Positions 1 through 5,386 of a stretch of 8,164 nucleotides of DNA are shown here, in pieces. The translations under genes were made by a program, and so were the position numbers. The notes beneath the pieces were generated by a model. That model saw only the letters and a list, made by a program, of their open reading frames with translations, was not told the origin of the DNA and searched no databases. Source of the stretch: Vicinamibacteria bacterium (GTDB lineage: Bacteria; Acidobacteriota; Vicinamibacteria; Vicinamibacterales; UBA2999); NCBI GenBank assembly GCA_025938035.1, contig JAICQE010000184.1, positions 1 through 8,164 of the forward strand, written 5' to 3'. How positions within the stretch are numbered: the first letter of the stretch is position 1; every line of letters starts with the position of its first letter.

Positions 1-26
1 CGCCGCGGTGCGCGATCGTCCGCGCA

Positions 27-881
27 TTACTGGCTGACCTGCGTCTTGGACGACGTGCTCTGCAGATGCTCGTTCAGATCCGGCAGACACACGACCTCTT
101 GAATGTCGTGGTCGTTGACGCGATTCCATCGCCGCGTCCCCTTCCACTCGCCTTCCCAGTTCTGCGGGTCGATCAACGTCCACTCACCCTGCAGCGTGTT
201 GCCGTTGTTGATCAACTTGTAGCGCTCGATCATCCGGAAGTCCTTGCTCGCCGGTATTCCCTGATCGACCCAGTGCTTGTCGAGGTCAGTGAAATTGCGC
301 GTGTCCACAACCAGCGTGTCGCCCTCCCAGCGGCCGATCGACTCGCCGTTGAAGCTGCGGACGACGATGTCCGGATCCGTATGCGACCGGCCGTCGAGAT
401 AGATCACGCGCAGGCTGTTCATGAACTCGCTGATCATGTAGATCGCCGTCGGCAGCTGGATCATCGCGATCGGCCAGACGCGCGTCATGATCACCGGCAT
501 TCCCGCCGGCCAGCACTTGCCGATGTCGTCGCGATAGACCTTGCCGTCCTTCGCCGCAGCAGCGTAGGCGTCGAAGTGCTTCTGCGCCGCCGGGGTCAGC
601 TTGGGAAGAACCGCGGGCGTCCGGCCGAACAGCCAGCCACCGCCGGGAACACCTCCGTTGATGAACCAGTTACCGGTCAGGTCAAAGGGCGCCTTTGGCC
701 GCGCTTTCGCGAGATTTGCCGGCGCCAGGGCGCTCAGAGGGTCGGCCGGAACCTCCGCCGCCGGTTGAGCCGGACCTGCGCCACGCCCTCCCCGGCCGCC
801 GCCAGCCGGAGCCTGCGCATATCCCGTGGCCGCGGCCAAGCTAACCGCCATCAGCAGAGCGGGAACAGTGCGTCGAGTCAT
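27..881 (-). CDS. Secreted protein of unknown function ('GRWEGDTLVVDT' family)
   Basis: This encodes 284 residues starting at ATG, with a clear GGAGGA Shine-Dalgarno sequence at 885-890, four bases upstream. Residues 1-23 form a signal peptide (Arg-Arg n-region, Ala/Leu core, cleavage near AQA). A Gly/Arg/Ala/Pro-rich linker follows (about 24-50), then a folded domain opening with DLTGNWFINGG (67-77). Visible family marks are KCWPAGMP (122-129), IYLDGRSH (160-167), SIGRWEGDTLVVDTRNFTD (181-199) and two cysteines, C123 and C265, which could pair outside the cytoplasm. Related secreted proteins are frequent in Acidobacteriota and some Proteobacteria, but I know of no established activity, so none is assigned. 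No catalytic triad or metal motif stands out. It is transcribed divergently from the methyltransferase gene across a repeat-filled spacer. Confidence 0.85.
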   Translation of the reverse strand: MTRRTVPALLMAVSLAAATGYAQAPAGGGRGGRGAGPAQPAAEVPADPLSALAPANLAKARPKAPFDLTGNWFINGGVPGGGWLFGRTPAVLPKLTPAAQKHFDAYAAAAKDGKVYRDDIGKCWPAGMPVIMTRVWPIAMIQLPTAIYMISEFMNSLRVIYLDGRSHTDPDIVVRSFNGESIGRWEGDTLVVDTRNFTDLDKHWVDQGIPASKDFRMIERYKLINNGNTLQGEWTLIDPQNWEGEWKGTRRWNRVNDHDIQEVVCLPDLNEHLQSTSSKTQVSQ

Positions 882-884
882 ACG

Positions 885-890
885 TCCTCC
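885..890 (-). promoter_or_regulatory. Shine-Dalgarno site of the secreted protein gene
   Basis: On the minus strand this reads GGAGGA, four bases before the ATG at 881. It fixes the start of the secreted protein gene. Confidence 0.75.
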
Positions 891-925
891 AAGGGGCGCT
901 TGCCCACCGTAGCTGCAGCCTGTCC

Positions 926-951
926 CGCCGAAGCGCCGAGCGCGGAGGCGG
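926..951 (+). repeat. GC-rich dispersed element, copy 1
   Basis: The 26-bp stretch begins CGCCGAAGCGC and ends CGCGGAGGCGG. It differs from the copy at 1126-1151 only in the centre (CGAG versus GCAG), and an inverted, diverged copy lies at 4563-4586. The bases just before it (CCGTAGCT at 907-914) also match the flank of the inverted copy, so the full element may begin near 897. It lies in the divergent spacer upstream of the secreted protein gene and has no coding role there. Confidence 0.6.
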
Positions 952-1013
952 AAAGCAGCGAAGGTGGGTCATTCTAGTCCCAGTTTCGGGTATATGTAGT
1001 GTCGCCTTTCTAG

Positions 1014-1041
1014 TTGGTAGTTGGTGGTTGGTGGTTGGTAG
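1014..1041 (+). repeat. TTGGTRG heptamer tandem repeat (4 units)
   Basis: There are four head-to-tail 7-bp units: TTGGTAG, TTGGTGG, TTGGTGG, TTGGTAG. The last unit runs into the first hairpin unit of the adjacent array, which itself starts GGTAGAGG, so the heptamers may have grown from the hairpin unit's edge. A 7-bp period allows length changes by replication slippage. No regulatory role is evident. Confidence 0.8.
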
Positions 1042-1171
1042 AGGCCGACCTTCAGGTCGGCCTTTCGGGGGATGGTAGAGGCCGACGTTTCAGGTCGGCC
1101 TTTCGGGGGATGGTAGAGGCCGTCTCGCCGAAGCGCGCAGCGCGGAGGCGGACCGTCGGCCTTTCGGGGGA
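1037..1171 (+). repeat. Tandem hairpin-unit array, three copies
   Basis: Unit 1 (1037-1073) and unit 2 (1074-1111) share the order GGTAGAGGCCGAC, a short loop, GTCGGCCTTTCGGGGGAT. Unit 1 is a near-perfect inverted repeat: AGGCCGACC, loop TTCA, then GGTCGGCCT. Unit 2 has AGGCCGAC arms around a 7-base loop containing TTTCA. Unit 3 (1112-1171) keeps both outer edges (GGTAGAGGCCG and CGTCGGCCTTTCGGGGGA), but its apex is replaced by about 30 bp holding the second GC-rich element. The final GGGGGA of unit 3 ends six bases from the ATG at 1177, so the repeat appears to supply part of the ribosome binding region of the methyltransferase gene. Confidence 0.85.
1126..1151 (+). repeat. GC-rich dispersed element, copy 2, nested in hairpin unit 3
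   Basis: This 26-bp stretch matches the copy at 926-951 at all but two positions. It sits where the loop of the third hairpin unit should be, with the unit's left arm ending at 1122 and its right arm resuming at about 1155. The arrangement looks like one mobile-type repeat inserted into another. The direction of insertion is inferred. Confidence 0.65.
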
Positions 1172-1176
1172 CTGAG

Positions 1177-2004
1177 ATGTTGAAATCCGTCGGACGCGTT
1201 GTCGTCGCAATTATCGTGACCGCCGCTTACGTGCATCCTGCCGCGGCGCAGACAAAGGAAGAATTCGTTCCCCAGGTCGGGCAGCCTGGCAAGGACGTCG
1301 TCTGGGTCCCGTCTCCGGAAGAGACGGTCGCCAAGATGATGGAGGTCGGCAAGATTACGCCGCAGGACTTCGTCGTCGACCTTGGATCGGGCGACGGGCG
1401 GAATGTGATCGCGGCGGCCAAGCTGGGCGCGCGCGGCCTCGGCGTGGAATACAACCCGGACATGGTGGCGCTGTCGAAGCGGATCGCCGCCAAGGAGGGC
1501 GTGGCGGAGCGAGCCCAGTTCGTGCAGGGCGACATGTACGAGGCGGACTTCTCGAAGGCCACGGCGCTGGCGCTGTTCCTCCTGCCGAGCAACCTGACGA
1601 CGCTGCGCGACAAGATTTTCAATCTGCCCGCCGGCACGCGCGTGGTGCTGAATACCTTCAGCATCCCCGACTGGACGCCGGACGAGCAGACGACCGTGGA
1701 GAACTGCTCGCAGTGGTGCACGGTGATGCTGAACATCGTCCCGGCCAAGATCGCCGGCACGTGGCGGACCGGCGACGGCCGGGAGTTCACCCTGACACAG
1801 CAGTTCCAGATGCTGTCGGGAACCTCGAGAGGATCCGACGGGCAGACGATCAACATCACCGGCCGCCTGCGCGGGAATGACGTGATGCTGTCCACCGGAA
1901 AACAGGAGTTCAACGGCCGCGTCAAAGGTGGCGTGATCGAGGGAACGCAGCGCCCGAACGGCGGCGGTGCCGCGCAGCAGATGACGCTGACGAAGGTGAA
2001 ATAG
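1177..2004 (+). CDS. Exported SAM-dependent methyltransferase-fold protein
   Basis: This encodes 275 residues from ATG; upstream is only a loose GGGGGACTGAG, lent by the adjacent repeat. Residues 1-25 look like a signal peptide (Lys/Arg n-region, VVVAIIVTAAYV core, cleavage after AAA-Q). The mature part has a class I methyltransferase core: VWVPSPEETVAKM (42-54), motif I VVDLGSGDGR (66-75), an acidic residue after beta 2 (E91 in GVEYNPD), QGDMYEADF (117-125) and LFLLPSN (133-139). The final ~85 residues (from IAGTWRTGDG, 192-201) appear as a beta-rich appended domain. Family knowledge: exported relatives with this WVPSP..DLGSGDGR layout exist in other bacteria, but the substrate is unknown. 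It is odd because SAM is not expected in the periplasm. Either the signal is an uncleaved anchor, or the protein does something other than use free SAM there. Confidence 0.85.
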   Translation: MLKSVGRVVVAIIVTAAYVHPAAAQTKEEFVPQVGQPGKDVVWVPSPEETVAKMMEVGKITPQDFVVDLGSGDGRNVIAAAKLGARGLGVEYNPDMVALSKRIAAKEGVAERAQFVQGDMYEADFSKATALALFLLPSNLTTLRDKIFNLPAGTRVVLNTFSIPDWTPDEQTTVENCSQWCTVMLNIVPAKIAGTWRTGDGREFTLTQQFQMLSGTSRGSDGQTINITGRLRGNDVMLSTGKQEFNGRVKGGVIEGTQRPNGGGAAQQMTLTKVK

Positions 2005-2006
2005 TC

Positions 2007-2129
2007 GTTCGGAACGTTCGGAACGTTCGGAACGTTCGGAACGTTCGGGTCGTTCGGATCGTTCGGGTCGTTCGAGGCGTTCGCCTTCAGAACGTTCGAA
2101 CGGTTCGAACGATTCGAACGATTCGAACG
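2007..2129 (+). repeat. Palindromic 9-bp tandem repeat array (about 13 units)
   Basis: Four perfect GTTCGGAAC units (2007-2042) are followed by GTTCGGGTC, GTTCGGATC, GTTCGGGTC and GTTCGAGGC, one expanded 15-bp unit (2079-2093), two GTTCGAACG and two ATTCGAACG units. GTTC-G-GAAC is its own inverted repeat around one base, and GTTCGAAC is a perfect 8-bp palindrome, so both DNA cruciforms and RNA hairpins are possible. The array starts three bases after the methyltransferase stop codon and ends at the putative operator. It could help end or protect the upstream transcript. No U-tract follows, so a classic terminator is not supported. Confidence 0.9.
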
Positions 2130-2146
2130 GTAACAATTCCGTAACA
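2130..2146 (+). promoter_or_regulatory. Candidate OmpR/PhoB-type operator (GTAACA direct repeat)
   Basis: GTAACA occurs at 2130-2135 and again at 2141-2146, exactly 11 bp start to start, about 25 bp before the first gene of an operon that encodes an OmpR-family regulator. Regulators of this family typically bind head-to-tail half-sites about one helical turn apart, as in pho boxes. A weaker TAAC at 2156-2159 is out of this spacing. Autoregulation is inferred from position. Confidence 0.45.
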
Positions 2147-2170
2147 CCCCACCGCTAACCTGCCTTTGAG

Positions 2171-3028
2171 GTGCGTTTGCGAATCATCGGCATGGTGGCG
2201 GCCGCCGTCGTCGTCCTCGCCGCAGGACCGGTCCCGCTGACCGCGCAGGCGGGGCCAACTCTCGGACCGATCAAGTCGTTCGACGTCGCAGCCGTGCGGC
2301 CGATCACCCGGCAGGATCGCGTCCCGATGCAGTGGCAGCCGGGCGGCCGATTCGCCGGCGGATTGCCCGTTCTCAGCCTCGTCTCGATCGGATATCTCGT
2401 GCCGGTCTATCGCATCGAAGGGCTGCCCGACTGGGCACGGACGACTCTCTTCGCCATCAACGCCACCGCCGGTCGCGACGTGGCGATTGAAGAACGCCCA
2501 GCCTATTATCGCGGTCTCTTGGTCGAACGGTTCAAGCTGGCCGCGCACGTTGAACAACGGGAAATGGATGTCTACACTCTGACGCTCGCGCGCAGCGACG
2601 GACGGCTGGGACCCAATCTCCGGCGCTCCGACGTCAACTGCGATGCGGCGATCGAAGCCGCTCGCAAGCGCAGTCTTGCCGGCGAACGGCCGGATCCGCC
2701 GGCTCCAGGTGTGCGCCCGACGTGCGGCGCGATTGGAGGAGCCGCCAGCTTGACCGGAGGCGCCGTCGAGCTCACGATCCTCACCGGGATGCTCGCCGGT
2801 GCGCTCGGACGTCCCGTCGTGAACGCCACCGGCCTGACCGGACGTTTTGACATCGACTTCAGGGCGGCCCCGCCGCGGACCGGCCCCGGCATCGCCGGAT
2901 CACGGTTGGCGGAGCTGCCATCTCTCTTCACGGCGGTGGAGGATCAACTTGGACTGAAGCTGGTTCAGGGCCGTGCGCCGGTCGAGGTGCTCGTGATCGA
3001 TCGCCTCGAGATGCCGGCGGAGAACTGA
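2171..3028 (+). CDS. TIGR03435 family exported protein
   Basis: This encodes 285 residues. I chose the GTG at 2171 because it adds the basic MRLR n-region to the signal peptide (core about 6-20, cleavage near TAQA at 24-27); the ATG at 2192 would lose that charge. The Shine-Dalgarno match is poor. TIGR03435 marks are visible throughout: FDVAAVRP (37-44), LPDWAR (85-90), YRGLLVERFKLAAH (113-126), GRPVVNATGLTGRFDIDF (213-230), SLFTAVEDQLGLKL (251-264) and the C-terminal VEVLVIDRLEMPAEN (271-285). Length fits the family. The biochemical role of TIGR03435 proteins is unknown; they are numerous in soil Acidobacteriota. Only six bases separate its stop from the histidine kinase GTG, so it is very likely co-transcribed and may act in the same extracytoplasmic space as the kinase sensor. 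A decayed relative lies at 7774-8046. Confidence 0.9.
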   Translation: MRLRIIGMVAAAVVVLAAGPVPLTAQAGPTLGPIKSFDVAAVRPITRQDRVPMQWQPGGRFAGGLPVLSLVSIGYLVPVYRIEGLPDWARTTLFAINATAGRDVAIEERPAYYRGLLVERFKLAAHVEQREMDVYTLTLARSDGRLGPNLRRSDVNCDAAIEAARKRSLAGERPDPPAPGVRPTCGAIGGAASLTGGAVELTILTGMLAGALGRPVVNATGLTGRFDIDFRAAPPRTGPGIAGSRLAELPSLFTAVEDQLGLKLVQGRAPVEVLVIDRLEMPAEN

Positions 3029-3034
3029 CGGCCC

Positions 3035-4618
3035 GTGTGGACTCCCATGGCTGACGGACGCGATCGCCACACCTCGCTCATCGTCCTGCTGGTGCTGCTG
3101 ACGCTGCTGCCCGCCGCATTCGTCGTCTGGTTCATGAACGAGGCGGTTCAGGTGCAGGCCGGAGCCAGCCGCCGCAGCACGCTCGAGGGCTACCGCGCGC
3201 AGCTGCGTCTCGTCCGCTCGCGGGTCGAGGCGTTATGGGATGCGCACGCCGCACGGCTCAACGGCCGCGGCGATCCGGTGAAGCGCTTCGGCGAATTGAT
3301 GCTCGCGGTCGAAGGCGACGGCGCCATCCTGCTCGATGAATACGGGCGGATCGCCTTCCCGGTCACCGGGCGGCTGCGCGAGCTCGAACCCGGCGTCCGG
3401 AACGAGGTGCAGCCGGCGCTGGACCTGTCGTCGGAAGTCGCCGCGCGTGGCGGGCTGGCGCTCGAGCCCGGGGTGTTTCAGCAGACCGCCCTGCGCGACG
3501 TGTGGGCGTTTCCGTCAGCGGACGGGATGACGGTCCTCCTCTATCGGACCGACACCATCCAGTCGATGATGCACGACATGCTGCACGAGGTGCAGCCGTC
3601 CGGAATCCTCTTCAACACGTTTGCGCCGGGCGAGCGGGCCGACATGGAGGCCATCGCCGCCGGCGCGGCTCTGCCCGGCTGGCAGCTGTCGTTCTTCGAG
3701 CCGCTCGAAACGCTGCCGGTCGACGACTCGGGCGCGAAGCGGCAGGCGATGGCGTACATTGCCGTGGCTGCGTCAGGTCTCTTCGCGACCGTGCTCATCG
3801 CGGTCATCACCGGCAGCGCGTTCCGCCGCCAGCTGCGCCTGGCCCGTCTCAAGACAGACCTCGTCGCCGCCGTCTCGCACGAGCTGCGCACGCCTCTGGC
3901 GTCCATGCGCGTGCTGGTTGACGGCCTGCTCGCGGACGCGCACCTGGACGAGACGAAAACGCGTGACTATCTGCACCTCCTTGCCAGCGAGAACGCGCGG
4001 CTCACGCGCCTGATCGAGAACTTCCTGACGTTCTCGCGGCTCGAGCGCGGCCGCGAGCGATTCGCCTTCGCGGCCGTGTCGCCATCCACGCTCGTGCATA
4101 CCGCCATCGCCGCGATCCGCGAACGTGTCCCGGCCGATTGCGAGTTGACGCTGGAGATCGCGCCAGACCTGCCGCCGGTCCGCGCGGACGAGGGAGCCGT
4201 GGTTTCGGCGTTGATCAATCTGCTCGACAACGCGCTGAAGTACACGCCGGACGAGAAACGCGTTTTGGTGAGGGTGACGCGTACGCCGGATGGCATCGCC
4301 TTCGACATTCAGGACAACGGCATCGGGATCGCGCCGCGCGAGCACCGGCGCATTTTCAAGCGCTTCTACCGCGTCGATCAGCGGCTGGCCAGCGCCACCT
4401 CCGGCGTCGGTCTCGGCCTGAGCATCGTCGACCTGATCGCGCGGGCGCACGGCGGGTCGGTCACGGTGCGCAGCGTGGAAGGCGCGGGCAGCACGTTCAC
4501 GCTGCGCCTGCCGTACGCGGAGGGGATGAAAGAGGTGAAAGGCCGACGTGAACGTCGGCCTGCCGCCTCCGCGGAAGCTACGGCGGCCAAGCTCCCAACC
4601 GAAGAGGCAACTGCGTGA
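3035..4618 (+). CDS. Membrane sensor histidine kinase
   Basis: This encodes 527 residues from GTG at 3035, which has GGAG 12 bases upstream; an in-frame ATG at 3047 is a fair alternative and would remove four residues. The order is: transmembrane helix 1 (about 15-34), an extracytoplasmic sensor of about 200 residues (35-236) with no domain I can name, transmembrane helix 2 (about 239-259), then directly the HisKA dimerisation helix with H-box VSHELRTPL and phospho-acceptor H282. No HAMP domain is visible between helix 2 and HisKA. The ATPase domain has an N-box (NLLDNALKY, 395-403), G1 (DNGIGIAP, 427-434), F-box (FKRFYRVD, 441-448) and G2 (GVGLGLSIV, 457-465), so it should be active. The domain ends near RLPY (491-494). 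The last ~25 residues (503-527, Arg then Ala/Glu rich) are encoded by dispersed repeat sequence and are probably not part of the conserved fold. The stop overlaps the regulator start. Confidence 0.95.
   Translation: MWTPMADGRDRHTSLIVLLVLLTLLPAAFVVWFMNEAVQVQAGASRRSTLEGYRAQLRLVRSRVEALWDAHAARLNGRGDPVKRFGELMLAVEGDGAILLDEYGRIAFPVTGRLRELEPGVRNEVQPALDLSSEVAARGGLALEPGVFQQTALRDVWAFPSADGMTVLLYRTDTIQSMMHDMLHEVQPSGILFNTFAPGERADMEAIAAGAALPGWQLSFFEPLETLPVDDSGAKRQAMAYIAVAASGLFATVLIAVITGSAFRRQLRLARLKTDLVAAVSHELRTPLASMRVLVDGLLADAHLDETKTRDYLHLLASENARLTRLIENFLTFSRLERGRERFAFAAVSPSTLVHTAIAAIRERVPADCELTLEIAPDLPPVRADEGAVVSALINLLDNALKYTPDEKRVLVRVTRTPDGIAFDIQDNGIGIAPREHRRIFKRFYRVDQRLASATSGVGLGLSIVDLIARAHGGSVTVRSVEGAGSTFTLRLPYAEGMKEVKGRRERRPAASAEATAAKLPTEEATA
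4540..4586 (+). repeat. Palindrome plus GC-rich element inside the kinase 3' end
   Basis: AGGCCGACGT (4540-4549) and ACGTCGGCCT (4552-4561) form a 10-bp inverted repeat around two bases, using the same stem as the spacer units at 1037-1111. Read on the minus strand its loop is TTCA, as in unit 1. It is followed at 4563-4586 by CCGCCTCCGCGG and TACGGCGG, an inverted, diverged copy of the GC-rich element at 926-951 and 1126-1151. The whole block stays in frame and encodes kinase residues from about 502 to 517. The element thus adds a low-complexity tail without breaking the gene or its overlap with the next one. Confidence 0.75.
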
Positions 4619-5310
4619 GCGAAGGGCGCCTCCTGCTCGTCGAAGACGAGCCGGCGCTGGCCCGCGGCCTGTCCGATACGCTGCGCGCGCAGGGATTCGA
4701 CGTGCACATCGCCGGCGACGGGCAACGCGGCCTCGACATGGCCGCCACCGTGAAGCCAGACCTGATCCTCCTCGACATCATGCTGCCGAAGGTGAACGGT
4801 TTCGACGTGTGCCGTACGCTGCGCGGCCAGGGGATCGATGTGCCGATCGTCATGCTGACGGCCAAGGGACAGGAAGAGGACGTCATCCTCGGCTTGAATC
4901 TCGGCGCCGACGACTACATCACCAAGCCGTTCCGCACCGGCGAGCTGATCGCGCGGGCGAAGGCGCTGCTGCGACGGCGCGGCACGGATCGCGCGGTGCA
5001 GCGGTTTGGCGACTGCGAAATCGACATGGCTGCCCGCCGCGTGCTGCGCAATGGCGCGCCGGTTGATCTGACAGCGCGGGAGTTCGCCCTGCTCGCCTAC
5101 TTCGCGTCCAGGCCCGGCCGCGCGCTGGCGCGCGACACGATCCTGAATGCCGTCTGGGGGGCGGCGGTGTTCGTCACACCGCGCAGCATCGATCGCTGTG
5201 TCGCGACGCTGCGCTCGAAGGTCGAACCCGACGCGCACAATCCGATCTACATCCAGACCATCCGGGAAATCGGCTACCGCTTCGAGCCCACTGGCTCGAT
5301 CCCGTCGTAG
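4615..5310 (+). CDS. OmpR-family response regulator
   Basis: This encodes 231 residues starting at GTG 4615. GTG overlaps the kinase stop as GTGA, and GAAGAGG (4601-4607) lies seven bases upstream, so translation is probably coupled. The receiver domain (about 5-120) has the acidic pair E10-D11, phospho-acceptor D54 in LILLDIMLP, T82 (VMLTAKGQ) and K104 (YITKPF), which is the complete catalytic set. A winged-helix DNA-binding domain follows (about 130-225), with FGDCEIDMAARRVLRNG, LTAREFALL (152-160), the recognition region SIDRCVATLRSKV (191-203) and the closing IQTIREIGYRFEP (213-225). It is the cognate partner of the upstream kinase by position and should act in the cytoplasm as a DNA-binding regulator. 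Targets are unknown; the GTAACA repeat at 2130-2146 is the local candidate. Confidence 0.96.
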   Translation: MSEGRLLLVEDEPALARGLSDTLRAQGFDVHIAGDGQRGLDMAATVKPDLILLDIMLPKVNGFDVCRTLRGQGIDVPIVMLTAKGQEEDVILGLNLGADDYITKPFRTGELIARAKALLRRRGTDRAVQRFGDCEIDMAARRVLRNGAPVDLTAREFALLAYFASRPGRALARDTILNAVWGAAVFVTPRSIDRCVATLRSKVEPDAHNPIYIQTIREIGYRFEPTGSIPS

Positions 5311-5324
5311 CTCGGATTTCGTGG

Positions 5325-5381
5325 GGCGAGCCTTTCACGCTCGCCTCGCGAACTCGAAGGGTTCGCGCCACAGAAGGGCGC
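5325..5381. terminator. Hairpin cluster between convergent genes, possible bidirectional terminator
   Basis: GGCGAGC (5325-5331) pairs with GCTCGCC (5339-5345) around the loop CTTTCAC. CGCGAAC (5347-5353) then pairs with GTTCGCG (5361-5367) around seven bases, and an alternative weaker pairing joins 5365-5369 with 5377-5381. The cluster lies in the 76-bp gap between the response regulator stop (5310) and the stop of the convergent phosphatase gene (5387). No clear U-tract follows either strand, so factor-independent termination is uncertain. The first hairpin also resembles the TTCA-loop palindromes elsewhere in the window. Confidence 0.5.
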
Positions 5382-5386
5382 CTCGA

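Noticed and set aside
66..977. A 303-residue plus-strand open frame opposite the secreted protein gene
   Set aside because: It is antisense to a gene with a signal peptide, strong ribosome site and family motifs. Its product is Arg/Val/Asp-rich with no recognisable domain, typical of shadow frames in GC-rich DNA.
1037..1171. Riboswitch or structured leader for the methyltransferase
   Set aside because: The structure comes from tandem copies of a dispersed palindrome also found at unrelated sites. No known riboswitch motif, such as a SAM aptamer, is recognisable.
2007..2129. CRISPR array
   Set aside because: Units are 9 bp and directly adjacent, without unique spacers, and no cas gene is present.
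1090..2147. Two long minus-strand frames across the methyltransferase, with SER/SNR or NDP/NVP tripeptide repeats
   Set aside because: The repeats are only translations of the 9-bp DNA array, and the rest is the antisense of a clear methyltransferase.
3773..5238. Long minus-strand frames opposite the kinase and regulator (225 and 286 residues)
   Set aside because: They lie opposite intact catalytic motifs of the kinase and regulator and show no domain of their own.
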